Below, piece by piece: positions 1-9,180 of a stretch of DNA of 64,000 bases (positions within the stretch are counted from its first letter, which is position 1; every line of letters begins with the position of its first letter). Under the pieces are notes generated by a model. That model did no database searches, was not told where the DNA came from, and saw nothing but the letters and a program-made list of their open reading frames with translations. Origin of the DNA: SHYR01 sp036013055 (lineage in GTDB: Bacteria; Chloroflexota; Dehalococcoidia; UBA2979). Made by a program: the position numbers and the translations under genes. Location of the stretch: assembly GCA_036013055.1 (NCBI GenBank), contig DASCQM010000002.1, positions 124,001 to 188,000 of the forward strand, in the 5' to 3' direction.

Positions 1-162
1 CGGTGCGATCGGCTGGCCGAACGGCGAATCGGCTCCGCAGAGCGCGCCGTCCAGCTCAAGCCCCTCGAAATAGTGCTCGACCGCCTGCTCGCTCACCTCG
101 TAGGTCAGCGACCCCAGATCCTGCCCGACAACCGGATCCTTCTTCTCACGTTCCGCAGTCAT
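1..162 (-). CDS. MaoC/FAS1-type dehydratase-like protein, N-terminal part only
   Basis: Only the first 54 codons lie in the window; the gene runs off the left edge. The start is ATG with a good GGGAGG ribosome site about 6 bases upstream. The visible protein has a charged N-terminus followed by GQDLGSLTYEVSEQAVEHYF, which resembles the first strand and helix of hot-dog fold MaoC/FAS1-like acyl dehydratases. A role in hydrating enoyl-CoA or enoyl-ACP is inferred from that resemblance alone, because the catalytic Asp-His segment would lie outside the window. The nearby CoA transferase and acyl-CoA synthetase fit a fatty-acyl or CoA metabolic role. Confidence 0.5.
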   Translation of the reverse strand, partial: MTAEREKKDPVVGQDLGSLTYEVSEQAVEHYFEGLELDGALCGADSPFGQPIAP

Positions 163-330
163 CGCAGCCTCCCGCCATTGCCCTCGCAGGCCGCCCCATG
201 CGAAGCGGCGACCGTACGATACACCGCCCCGACAGGGCGCTGTGGCGCTGCCGTCTCGTGAGCACGGCGTCCAATCACGCGATCCGCCACGCCCACCGCC
301 GCAGGATCGACACACCGACGAGGCTCAAGA

Positions 331-397
331 CCTCCAGAGAGCAGAGCGCGAGGGCGCAGCCCTCGCACAAACAAGGGCGGGTGGGCGGGCTCCACCC
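331..397 (+). repeat. Dispersed hairpin + G-quadruplex element, copy A1
   Basis: GCGAGGG-CGCAG-CCCTCGC forms a 7-bp stem. A tail with four intact GGG tracts and one-base loops follows (375-389), then CTCCACCC. This copy lies between two leftward genes yet has the same + orientation as all other copies. Confidence 0.85.
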
Positions 398-448
398 ACG
401 CAGCGCCACGCGCGACCGTCGACGTACCGACGGGCCGCCGCGGGCTGT

Positions 449-2221
449 CTATTCCAGTGCTCGCCAGACCTCGTTCACGAGCTGACTGGGCCCGAACGGC
501 TTCGGGAGGAAGGATGTCGCCCCCGCTTCCAGCACGTCCGGGCGCGCGGCTTCACCGCTGATCACGACCACGGCCGGCGCGGACTCCGCACGCCCGATCT
601 CTTCCAGGATCTGCCATCCATTTGGGGCCGGCATCGCCATGTCCAGCACGATCGCATCGAACGACTCGCTCGCAAGCGCACGCAGCGCGGCGTGACCGCT
701 GGACGCCACAGACGCGCGGTATCCCGCCTCGTTCAGCGCCGCTTCGCTCATTTCGAGGATGTGGGGCTCATCATCGACGATCAGCACCGTCCGCCCCGCG
801 CCTTCCGGCGAGACGGCACCATCGTCGCCCGTCTCGGCCGCATCGGCTGGATCGGGGTCGGCGACCGCCGCGGCCGGCAACCCAACGGTGAACGTCGAGC
901 CGCTGCCGGGCTCCGACTCCACATCGATCACACCGCCGTGTTGCTCAACGAGATTGCCGACGATCGAGAGCCCCAGTCCCGACCCAACGCCCACATCCTT
1001 CGTCGTGTAGAAGGGGTCAAAGACTCGGGTCACGATCTCCCGCGACATCCCGGCGCCGTTGTCGCTGACCGAGAGGCACACCATCGAACTGCTGCCGGTG
1101 TGGCCCGGCACCAGCACATCATCCACCTGCATGTGCAAATCGATCCGAGGCTGGTAGTCGCCCTCATGCCCCTCGGATTCGACCCTTGCCATCACGGCGT
1201 CACGCGCGTTCACGAGCAGATTCATAATCACCTGCTGCATCTGCCCGGCATCCGCCTCGACCTGCGGCAGCGATCCCTCGCTGGTCGTGGCAATGGCGAC
1301 GCGCGCGTTCGTCAACCAGCGAGGGTTGTCCGGATCACTCGCCGCCATCTCGACGCTGCCGCCGATCGCTGTCAGCAGGTTGTTGAAGTCGTGCGCCACC
1401 CCGGCGACCAGCGTCCCCAGCGCGTCGCGCTTTTGCGCGGCGATCATGTCGGCGGTCAGTCGCTTCTCTTCGGTAAGATCGCGAACCTGCGCGAGCACGC
1501 GGACGCTCCCGTCCGCCAATGCCACGCGTGATGCGGACACCTCCGCCGGGATCACGACCCCGTCCCTGCGCACGAAGCTCGATTCCCCCCGCTCAGGCAC
1601 GGGCTCCCCGGCCAGCACCGCGCTGATATACGCGAACGTCGTCTCGCGCGCATCGGGCAAGAGAATCTGCGAGAACGGCCCCGATGCGATCTCATCCGGT
1701 GAATACCCGAGCATCCGCGACATCGCGGGATTGAAGATGCTGACCTGTCCCCGTTCGTCCAACAGCGCCAGGCCGCTGGTCGAGCGCTCGAAGAGCGTGC
1801 GGAACCGATCCTCGCTGTGCTCCAGGGCGGTCCGCGCCTCGACCTGCTCGGTGACGTCCCAGATCTCCATCACAACACCAGCCGTGCCATCAGCGAACGG
1901 CACCCGCTGCGAGGAGAGTTGCGCGTGAACCGTCACGCCGTCCGACCGGAGCAGCCGACGCGACGTTACGCCGCTCGGCAGCTCTCGTCCCGGCCGGTAG
2001 TCGGAGTTGTTCGCTACGGCATCGTTCCGCTCTTCGGCATGCACGATGCCGCGAAGATCCGGCAACGCCATCAGCTTTTCGCGCGTCAATCCAACCATCG
2101 CGCAGAGGGCCTCGTTGACCATCACGTGCTCGCCACGCGCATTCCACACGACGATGCCACTCTGCAGGCCCTCGAGGACCTGCTGCAGTTCTTCTGACGT
2201 AAGTGAGTTGCCTGCCGGCAC
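449..2221 (-). CDS. Hybrid PAS-PAS sensor histidine kinase with C-terminal receiver; DHp domain shortened
   Basis: A cytoplasmic two-component hybrid kinase of 590 residues with no membrane segment. In order: PAS (about 15-125), PAS (about 135-250), H-box AGVAHDFNNLL with phospho-acceptor His277, HATPase with N-box MNLLVNARDA (Asn338), G-boxes DNGAGM and GSGLGLS, and a receiver (about 470-588) with phospho-acceptor Asp527 in LDMAMP. The GTG start at 2221 is chosen because the reading frame further upstream runs through a dispersed repeat and encodes nothing kinase-like; GGGGGAT lies 8 bases before it. Oddity: His277 to Asn338 is only 61 residues, against roughly 100-120 in this family, so the second DHp helix and the start of the ATPase domain appear to be missing near 1270-1300. 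The output is unknown, since no separate response regulator lies beside it. Confidence 0.88.
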   Translation of the reverse strand: MPAGNSLTSEELQQVLEGLQSGIVVWNARGEHVMVNEALCAMVGLTREKLMALPDLRGIVHAEERNDAVANNSDYRPGRELPSGVTSRRLLRSDGVTVHAQLSSQRVPFADGTAGVVMEIWDVTEQVEARTALEHSEDRFRTLFERSTSGLALLDERGQVSIFNPAMSRMLGYSPDEIASGPFSQILLPDARETTFAYISAVLAGEPVPERGESSFVRRDGVVIPAEVSASRVALADGSVRVLAQVRDLTEEKRLTADMIAAQKRDALGTLVAGVAHDFNNLLTAIGGSVEMAASDPDNPRWLTNARVAIATTSEGSLPQVEADAGQMQQVIMNLLVNARDAVMARVESEGHEGDYQPRIDLHMQVDDVLVPGHTGSSSMVCLSVSDNGAGMSREIVTRVFDPFYTTKDVGVGSGLGLSIVGNLVEQHGGVIDVESEPGSGSTFTVGLPAAAVADPDPADAAETGDDGAVSPEGAGRTVLIVDDEPHILEMSEAALNEAGYRASVASSGHAALRALASESFDAIVLDMAMPAPNGWQILEEIGRAESAPAVVVISGEAARPDVLEAGATSFLPKPFGPSQLVNEVWRALE

Positions 2222-2594
2222 GGCGCGGATCCCCCGCCCGCAGCGTCTCTGAGCGCCGCAAGATGTACCAGTATCCTCCGCCGTCCCGTCGGCGTCCCAT
2301 GGACTTCTGACAATCTGCTGCCTCGGCAGAATTCGGCACCGCCCGCCGCCCAAGTGGCCCCCTCGCCCGCTCCACCCCCATCCACCTCCCCTCCACCAAC
2401 AGACGAGCGCGAGGGCGCAGCCCTCGCACAAATAAGAGCGGGCGGGCGGGTCCAACTCCAGATCGCCTCACTCAACGACCGACGCCCCGCAGAGATCACG
2501 CGGAACAGGCAACCGAACAGCGCTCAACCGAGTAGGATGTCCGCGATCGACCACCGCAACCGCGGTCGTACTCCCCGCAACACGGAGGTGCACG
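2222..2594. other. Divergent intergenic region (373 bp)
   Basis: This gap separates the leftward histidine kinase from the rightward CoA transferase. It contains repeat copy A2 and, close to the kinase, a GATACT on the minus strand that could be a -10 box. TAGGAT at about 2529 is a weak -10 candidate for the CoA transferase. I see no coding frame with supporting features. Confidence 0.6.
2405..2455 (+). repeat. Dispersed hairpin + G-rich element, copy A2
   Basis: The intact GCGAGGG/CCCTCGC hairpin is followed by AAATAAGAGCGGGCGGGCGGG, in which the first G tract is broken by substitution, leaving three. It continues into TCCAACTCCAGATCG, whose last part matches the left edge of the type B copies. 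Confidence 0.8.
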
Positions 2595-3824
2595 ATGGCA
2601 CTCCCACTCGAAGGCATCCGCCTGCTCGACATGTCCGTCTTCCAGCAAGGCACCTACGCCTCGGCGATGTTCGCCGACATGGGTGCCGACGTGATCAAGG
2701 TCGAATCGCCCGACCATCCCGATCCCGGCCGCGGCACGGGCCTCGACAACGCACCCAACGGCATGCGGCCTTACTTCCACCACCTCAACCGCAACAAGCG
2801 CGGCATCTCGATCGACATCAGCAACGAACAGGGACGCGAAGTCCTGCTCAAACTCGTCGAGACGGCCGACATCTTTCACAACAACATGCGGCCCGGCGTG
2901 CTCGAGCGGCTCGGCATCACCTACGACGTGATGGCGGCGCGCAACCCTCGCATCATCGTCTCGCGCGCCACCGGCTGGGGGCACCTCGGGCCCGACGCGG
3001 AGGCGCAACTCGGGTCGATGGACATCCTCGCGCAAGCGCGCGGCGGCATCATGAGCGTCACCGGCACGCCCGACACCGGCGCGCTGCCCGTTGGTGTCCC
3101 CTTCGCCGACCACGTCGGCGCGCTCGTCTCCGCGTACGGCATGATGGTCGCGCTCTGGGAGCGCCAGAGCAGCGGCAAGGGCCAGGAGGTCAACACCTCG
3201 CTCTACGGCTCGCAGCTCTGCATCCAGGGCTTCAACATCACCAGCGCCATGTGGTTCGACCGCGACCAGACCCAGGTCGCCCCGGAACATCGACGCCCGC
3301 ACTGGAACGCCTACCCGTGCGGCGACGGCAAGCTGATCATGGTCGGCGGCCCCGTCGCCGACCGCTGGTGGAACGACTTCTGCGACGTGCTCGGCGTGCC
3401 GGAGCTCCACGAAGAGAGCTACACCGCCGCCATGCGCGACGCCGACGTGCGCGAGCGCGCCATCGTCGGCCTGCGTGTCGCCTTCAAGCAGAAGCCGCGC
3501 GACGAATGGCTCGACATCCTCCAGCCGAAGTACTTCGTGCAGCCCGTCAGCAGCTACCTCGAAATCGCCAAGGACCCGCAGGCGTGGGCCAACGGCTACC
3601 TCACCGAAGTCCCGATCGGCGACGGCGAGACCATGCCCACCGTCGGCCCGCCCGTGAACCTCAGCCGCACGCCCGGTTCAGTGCGCCACTTCGCGCCAGA
3701 ACTAGGCCAGCACACCGAGGAAGTACTGGTCGATGCAGGCTACAGCTGGGACGACATCGCCGCGTTGCGCGAACAAGGCGCCTTCGGCGAACTCCCCGCC
3801 ACCACCGACGCCGCCGGCGACTAG
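2595..3824 (+). CDS. CaiB/BaiF family (class III) CoA transferase
   Basis: A 409-residue protein of normal length for class III CoA transferases, which move CoA between two carboxylic acids through an enzyme-bound aspartyl-CoA thioester. The N-terminal LEGIRLLDMS and the segment MFADMGADVIKVE are family hallmarks. Asp143 in SMDILAQARGG aligns with the catalytic aspartate of formyl-CoA transferase. The ATG follows an ACGGAGG ribosome site. It is a single gene between repeat copies A2 and B1. The substrate cannot be told from sequence; candidates include short dicarboxylates, carnitine-type acids and aromatic acids. The nearby acyl-CoA synthetase suggests activation of an organic acid. Confidence 0.9.
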   Translation: MALPLEGIRLLDMSVFQQGTYASAMFADMGADVIKVESPDHPDPGRGTGLDNAPNGMRPYFHHLNRNKRGISIDISNEQGREVLLKLVETADIFHNNMRPGVLERLGITYDVMAARNPRIIVSRATGWGHLGPDAEAQLGSMDILAQARGGIMSVTGTPDTGALPVGVPFADHVGALVSAYGMMVALWERQSSGKGQEVNTSLYGSQLCIQGFNITSAMWFDRDQTQVAPEHRRPHWNAYPCGDGKLIMVGGPVADRWWNDFCDVLGVPELHEESYTAAMRDADVRERAIVGLRVAFKQKPRDEWLDILQPKYFVQPVSSYLEIAKDPQAWANGYLTEVPIGDGETMPTVGPPVNLSRTPGSVRHFAPELGQHTEEVLVDAGYSWDDIAALREQGAFGELPATTDAAGD

Positions 3825-3866
3825 GGGGCAAGGCCCCGCTTCCCGCCCGACTCACTCCAACCGGGA

Positions 3867-3930
3867 TTCCAGGTCGGGGGTCTGGGGGCGTGCCCCAGAG
3901 AACAACGGGCGGGTGGCCGGGCTCCACCCC
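3867..3930 (+). repeat. Dispersed hairpin + G-rich element, copy B1
   Basis: The hairpin TCTGGGG-GCGTG-CCCCAGA keeps 7 paired bases although its outer bases differ from other B copies, which is a compensatory change. The tail GGGCGGGTGGCCGGG has one tract broken by GGG to GCC. It lies 43 bases after the CoA transferase stop. Confidence 0.85.
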
Positions 3931-3980
3931 CTCGCAGCGTTACGCTCGACGCACGAACCAACGACCATCGGGAGAGCGAC

Positions 3981-4526
3981 CTGCCCACCGACACCAACGC
4001 CACCATCCGCACGCTCGACGTCAGCGACCTGCCGAGGCTCGCCGAGATCGACCGCACCGAGCACATTCGCCGCGCCTACCGCGTCGTGGACGGGCGCATC
4101 GAAGCACGCGACGTCGACTGGCACGCCCAGCCGTGGACCGCTGAAGACATCGGCGCCATGGCGACCATGCTCACCCCGGAACTCGACGCGGGCGGCCTCT
4201 TCCTCGGCAGCGAAGCGGATGGGCGACTCGCGGCGGTAGCCGTACTCGGCAACCGCCCGCTCGGCCCCGACGCAGATCTGCTCCAGCTTGTACTGCTACA
4301 CGTCAGTCAGCCGCACCGCCGGAGCGGCCTCGCGGGCCGCCTGCTCGACGCCATCAGCAAGCATGCGCGAGAGCGAGGCGCGCGCGGCCTCTACATCTCC
4401 GCCACGCAATCAGAGTCAGCCGTCGGCTTCTACCTCGGTCGAGGAGCGACCCTCGCCGCAGAGCCCGACCCCAACCTGCTCGCGAAAGAGCCGGAAGACA
4501 TCCACCTGATCGAGCGCTTCGAGTAG
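3981..4526 (+). CDS. GNAT family N-acetyltransferase, apparent CTG start
   Basis: A predicted acetyl-CoA-dependent acyltransferase of 181 residues. The conserved acetyl-CoA loop motif is seen as QPHRRSGLAGRLLDAI, followed by the GNAT tail AVGFYLGRGA. The first in-frame GTG, at 4086, would cut off the N-terminal strand and helix (TIRTLDVSDLPRLAEIDRTE) typical of GNAT proteins. Extending upstream, no ATG, GTG or TTG is available, but a CTG at 3981 sits 6 bases after GGGAG. I take this CTG as the start; a sequence error is the main alternative. The substrate is unknown. It is a single gene preceded by repeat B1 and followed by truncated copy A3. Confidence 0.75.
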   Translation: MPTDTNATIRTLDVSDLPRLAEIDRTEHIRRAYRVVDGRIEARDVDWHAQPWTAEDIGAMATMLTPELDAGGLFLGSEADGRLAAVAVLGNRPLGPDADLLQLVLLHVSQPHRRSGLAGRLLDAISKHARERGARGLYISATQSESAVGFYLGRGATLAAEPDPNLLAKEPEDIHLIERFE

Positions 4527-4547
4527 CCGACGCGCTTCAAGTCAACA

Positions 4548-4572
4548 GAGCGCGAGGGCACAGCGCTCGCAC
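4548..4572 (+). repeat. Truncated dispersed element, copy A3 (hairpin only)
   Basis: GCGAGGG-CACAG-CGCTCGC matches the type A hairpin with one mismatch. The G-rich tail is absent. It lies between convergent genes. Confidence 0.65.
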
Positions 4573-4656
4573 GGCACAACGTCCAGTCAGGAGAAGCGCT
4601 TGGCCGCGCGAAACACGCGCGACAAGCTTGTCACCGGCGCCAAACATCGCAGCAAG

Positions 4657-5076
4657 TTAGTCCCGCGCAGCGATTTGGGCCAATGGACCGGCGAGGTCCA
4701 TGTCGAACCAGCCCTCAGCGATACGTCCATCCTCGATACGTACCCAGCTTGTTCCGTTGAACTCAATCGTGTTTCCCGACGGGGGAATGCCGCTCCATAC
4801 CCCGAGGTGAGTGCCAGTCACGTGCCAGCGAAACGCCACCACTGCTTCATCCGCAACCGTCAGCAGGCGTTCACGATGTGAGTCCGGGAAGGCCGCCATT
4901 GTCGCGGCCACAATCGGTCGGTAGTCCGCCCAAGAGCTCTGGAACAGCGTCCCGTTTGCCCAGATCTTCACGTCGTCCGCGAACAGCAGATCCATCGCGT
5001 CCATGTCGCGCTCGTTCTCGGCCTGAACGAATCTCTCAATGACCTGAATATCAGCCTCCTGCTGGGACGTACTCAC
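4657..5076 (-). CDS. SnoaL-like / NTF2-fold protein
   Basis: A 139-residue protein with the SnoaL-like pattern: N-terminal helix IQVIERFVQAENERDMDAMD, then LFADDVKIWANGT, a central ATMAAFPDSHRERL and the C-terminal RIEDGRIAEGWFDMDL. This is the ketosteroid-isomerase-like cone fold found in polyketide cyclases, small isomerases and ligand-binding proteins. The GTG start at 5076 is preferred over an upstream one because GGAAAGGA precedes it and the homologous region begins right after it. By my count its G+C (about 60%) is somewhat lower than that of its neighbours (about 70%), a mild sign of separate origin. The substrate is not predictable. Confidence 0.72.
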   Translation of the reverse strand: MSTSQQEADIQVIERFVQAENERDMDAMDLLFADDVKIWANGTLFQSSWADYRPIVAATMAAFPDSHRERLLTVADEAVVAFRWHVTGTHLGVWSGIPPSGNTIEFNGTSWVRIEDGRIAEGWFDMDLAGPLAQIAARD

Positions 5077-5237
5077 GCTGTTGTCCTTTCCAATTTCGCG
5101 GTGGAACTCATGGCGAGGCGATGATAGTCGAACGGGCTGGACCGCAACCACGCCAACTCACAAGGCTCGCGCACCCGCATCGCGCGCACCGCCACCGGTC
5201 CATCGTTGCTCCACCTCCACAACGTCCACCAAGAGCT

Positions 5238-5283
5238 GAGCGCGAGGGCGCAGCCCTCGCATAAACAGGGGCGGGCGGGCGGG
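5238..5283 (+). repeat. Dispersed hairpin + G-quadruplex element, copy A4
   Basis: The GCGAGGG/CCCTCGC hairpin is intact, with a tail GGGGCGGGCGGGCGGG of four G tracts. The usual CTCCACC end is replaced by ATCGC. It lies between the divergent SnoaL-like and PTE-family genes. Confidence 0.85.
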
Positions 5284-5351
5284 ATCGCTTCCCTACGCAC
5301 CCCCGCCCGTGATACATCGGCCCCGACGGCACATCAGCGAGGAGACCGCAC

Positions 5352-6326
5352 ATGACCGACGTCAACACCATCACCGGCACCATCGACAGCGCCGACCTCG
5401 GTCGCGCGCTCTCGCACGAACACCTCACCAACGGCATGGGCGGCATGGAGCGCGTTCCCGGCCTCTACGACGAAGCCGACGCCCTCGAAGCCAACGTCGA
5501 GGCGCTCAAGCGGGTCAAGACGGCGGGCATCGAGACGATCATCGACCTCACGCCGCTCGACCTCGGCCGGCAGGTCTCGCTCTTCCAGAAGGTCGCCGCT
5601 CGCACCGATGAGCACGGCGCGAACGTCGTCTGCGCCACCGGCGTCTACCGCTGGGTGCCGCCCTACTTCTTCCGCAAGGAGCCCGACGAAATTGCCGAAT
5701 ACTTCATCAGCGAAATCGAAGACGGCATCGAAGGCACCGACGTCAAAGCCGGCATCATCAAACTCGCCTGGGACATGGAGTACCGCCTCGACGAAGGCAT
5801 CATGACCCCGCGCGGCATGCTCGAAGCCACCGCCCGCGCCGCCGCGCGCACCGCGAAGGCCACCGGCGTCCCGATCTCCTGCCACACTCGAGCCGTCGAC
5901 GAACTCGGCATCCCGCTGCTCGACATCTTCGAGGACGAGGGCCTCGACCTCGCCGCCGTCACGATCGGCCACTCGAACGACACGAACGACCTTGACTACC
6001 TGCTCGGCCTCGCCAGGCGCGGCGCGAACGTCGGCTTCGACCGCTACTTCAGCCGCGCGGGCGAGGAAGAGATGGTCAGACGCGCCAAGCTTGCCAAGGC
6101 TATGGTCGACAACGGCTTCGCCGCGCAAACCTCGCTCGGCCACGACGCCACCCCCTACGGCTGCTGGGGCGGTCGAGTGCCCCCGAACCCCGACGCGTGG
6201 CTCGCCGTCCCGACCTTCGAAGTGCCGTGGCTCCTCAACGAAAGCGTCAGCGCCGACGACGTAGCCGCGATGCAGGCCGGCTCGATCCGCAGCACCTTCG
6301 AAGCCGCCGCCGCGCTGAAAGGCTAG
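5352..6326 (+). CDS. Phosphotriesterase (PTE) family metal-dependent hydrolase
   Basis: A 324-residue amidohydrolase-superfamily enzyme. All binuclear metal ligands of the PTE family are visible: HxH at His22/His24 (SHEHL), the bridging lysine Lys137 (GIIKLAW) that would be carboxylated, His178 (ISCHTR), His207 (TIGHSND) and Asp265 (LGHDATPYG). Family members are phosphotriesterases, lactonases or acyl hydrolases; lactonase activity is the common ancestral role, so the substrate here stays open. The ATG has GGAG 8 bases upstream. A possible -10 (GATACAT, 5311) lies shortly after repeat A4. It is a single gene. Confidence 0.9.
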   Translation: MTDVNTITGTIDSADLGRALSHEHLTNGMGGMERVPGLYDEADALEANVEALKRVKTAGIETIIDLTPLDLGRQVSLFQKVAARTDEHGANVVCATGVYRWVPPYFFRKEPDEIAEYFISEIEDGIEGTDVKAGIIKLAWDMEYRLDEGIMTPRGMLEATARAAARTAKATGVPISCHTRAVDELGIPLLDIFEDEGLDLAAVTIGHSNDTNDLDYLLGLARRGANVGFDRYFSRAGEEEMVRRAKLAKAMVDNGFAAQTSLGHDATPYGCWGGRVPPNPDAWLAVPTFEVPWLLNESVSADDVAAMQAGSIRSTFEAAAALKG

Positions 6327-6344
6327 CGAGGAGGGCGCTCCAGC

Positions 6345-6371
6345 TCGCTCACACTGAGCCCGTCGAAGGGT
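6345..6371 (+). repeat. Short palindromic repeat C1
   Basis: GCTCACACTGAGCCCGTCGA then AGGGT. It matches the other three C copies near 9011, 13586 and 14759. The core resembles a widespread bacterial intergenic palindrome whose reverse complement contains TTCGACGGGCTCAG. It follows the PTE-family gene. Confidence 0.7.
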
Positions 6372-6383
6372 CGACCGCACACG

Positions 6384-6389
6384 TAAGAT
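6384..6389 (+). promoter_or_regulatory. -10 box TAAGAT of an apparently leaderless gene
   Basis: TAAGAT ends exactly 6 bases before the ATG at 6396, placing the expected transcription start at or next to the start codon. There is no ribosome site. The same spacing recurs at four other genes in this half of the window. Confidence 0.55.
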
Positions 6390-6395
6390 CAACGC

Positions 6396-6746
6396 ATGCA
6401 GAGCGACCGCCTCGCCCTCGCAGCCGCCGCGATCGGCACCGCAGGCGCGCTGATCCCGCTCGTCATGATGATCGACGGCAGCCTCCGCCACGACATCGAC
6501 TACCTCTGGTGGACGTGGCCCGCGATCCCCGCTGTCTGGGCATCGCTCGTCCTCGGCGCGTGGCTGACGAGGGCCCGGCCACTCGTCGGATCGATGCTCC
6601 TCACGCTCGCGGCAACCGCCGGCGTGATCGCATTCCGCGAGGAACTCGGCTTGCTCACCTTCGGCAGCGCGTGGCTGCTCGGCGTAGCGCTCTACCTCGA
6701 TGCCGGCCTCCGACGTGGCATGCTCGGCGGCCGCGTCCTGCGTTAA
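6396..6746 (+). CDS. Small multi-pass membrane protein, unknown function
   Basis: A 116-residue hydrophobic protein with about four candidate membrane spans (around residues 5-25, 38-58, 63-82 and 86-103) separated by short charged turns such as LTRARP. I do not recognise the family. It has no ribosome site and appears leaderless from the TAAGAT box. Its stop codon overlaps the TAAACT that may serve as -10 for the next gene, so the two are close neighbours but probably separately initiated. Confidence 0.6.
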   Translation: MQSDRLALAAAAIGTAGALIPLVMMIDGSLRHDIDYLWWTWPAIPAVWASLVLGAWLTRARPLVGSMLLTLAATAGVIAFREELGLLTFGSAWLLGVALYLDAGLRRGMLGGRVLR

Positions 6747-6773
6747 ACTAGCCGTGCAGTTCGGAAACCCCCG

Positions 6774-7037
6774 ATGGTGATCGCGAACAAGGCACTCGTA
6801 CTCGACCTGATCGAGTGGATCGACGCCCAGCCTCGTACGTACGCGCAGGTGATCGACGCGTGGAGCACCTCCTGCCCACGGCTACCGATCTGGGAAGACA
6901 CCGTCGACCTCGGCTTCGTCGCTCGTGAGTTCTCCGACGACCTCGGGTTGATGGTCAGAGTCACCGACTCCGGTCGTGCGTTCCTCCAGAAAGAGCGCCC
7001 TTCGCGCCCGGGGGTACTCGTGGCGGTCAGCGGATAG
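6774..7037 (+). CDS. Small winged-helix-like conserved protein
   Basis: An 87-residue protein whose layout suggests a compact winged helix: a first helix (ALVLDLIEWIDAQ), a second helix starting at RTYAQVIDAW, a helix-turn segment SCPRLPIWEDTVDLGFV, and a wing-like ending VRVTDSGRAFL that is common in small DNA-binding proteins. It resembles small uncharacterised proteins I associate with several phyla. DNA binding is inferred. The start is ATG; the candidate -10 TAAACT (6744) leaves a leader of about 18 bases. Repeat B2 follows the gene. Confidence 0.6.
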   Translation: MVIANKALVLDLIEWIDAQPRTYAQVIDAWSTSCPRLPIWEDTVDLGFVAREFSDDLGLMVRVTDSGRAFLQKERPSRPGVLVAVSG

Positions 7038-7069
7038 CGAACCGAGTTCCCCTGTTCACCCCTCCGGCT

Positions 7070-7130
7070 TCCAGATCGGGGGTCCGGGGGCTAGCCCCCG
7101 GGGAAGAACGGGTGGGCGGGCGGGTTCCAA
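7070..7130 (+). repeat. Dispersed hairpin + G-quadruplex element, copy B2
   Basis: CCGGGGGC-TA-GCCCCCGG is a perfect 8-bp stem, extended on both sides relative to other copies. The tail GGGTGGGCGGGCGGG has four intact tracts, followed by TTCCAATCCAGATCG. Confidence 0.88.
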
Positions 7131-7189
7131 TCCAGATCGTCCCGACGCCGCGCCAGCATCACCCCGCGCCACCAGCCCCGCCCCCTCGC

Positions 7190-7195
7190 TATACT
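7190..7195 (+). promoter_or_regulatory. -10 box TATACT for the acyl-CoA synthetase
   Basis: TATACT lies 37 bases before the GTG start at 7233, in a context (TATACTCC) shared with the box before the citrate synthase gene. No good -35 is visible 16-18 bases upstream, where the sequence is C-rich. Confidence 0.5.
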
Positions 7196-7232
7196 CCGCG
7201 AGCCGACACCGACTCGACGAGGGAGCACCGAC

Positions 7233-8984
<1,752 letters not shown>

Positions 8985-9010
8985 CAAGGAACTCGCCCTT
9001 CGTCCGACAC

Positions 9011-9038
9011 CCGCTCACTCCGAGCCCGTCGAAGGGTG
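9011..9038 (+). repeat. Short palindromic repeat C2
   Basis: CCGCTCACTCCGAGCCCGTC followed by GAAGGGTG. It sits immediately upstream of repeat copy A5, as C3 and C4 sit before B3 and B4. Confidence 0.7.
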
Positions 9039-9072
9039 AACACGGCGACGCCTCGACCCGCTCCAACTCCAC

Positions 9073-9140
9073 CCTCCAGAAAGCGGAGCGCGAGGGCGCA
9101 GCCCTCGCACGAACCAAGGGCGGGTGGGCGGGCTCCACCC
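9073..9140 (+). repeat. Dispersed hairpin + G-quadruplex element, copy A5
   Basis: The GCGAGGG/CCCTCGC hairpin is followed by GGGCGGGTGGGCGGG with four tracts and CTCCACCC. Similarity to copy A6 continues beyond the element to the TGATACAACC at 9163, so about 95 bp are shared between the upstream regions of two adjacent genes. Confidence 0.88.
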
Positions 9141-9142
9141 TC

Positions 9143-9169
9143 TTGCCCCACCAACCGACGCCTGATACA
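9143..9169 (+). promoter_or_regulatory. Promoter-like TTGCCC...GATACA shared with copy A6
   Basis: TTGCCC and GATACA are 15 bases apart. The same pair, 16 bases apart, follows A6 at 10005-10032 with the intervening ACCGACGCCT conserved. It ends 11 bases before the HAD gene ATG. Confidence 0.45.
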
Positions 9170-9180
9170 ACCCTCAGCCC

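Noticed and set aside
2222..2455. 78-codon N-terminal extension of the hybrid histidine kinase
   Set aside because: It encodes the reverse translation of repeat A2 and low-complexity Trp/Gly sequence; the PAS-like region begins after the GTG at 2221.
5334..6491. 385-codon leftward frame opposite the PTE-family gene
   Set aside because: Antisense shadow with Gly/Val/Asp-biased composition and no domain.
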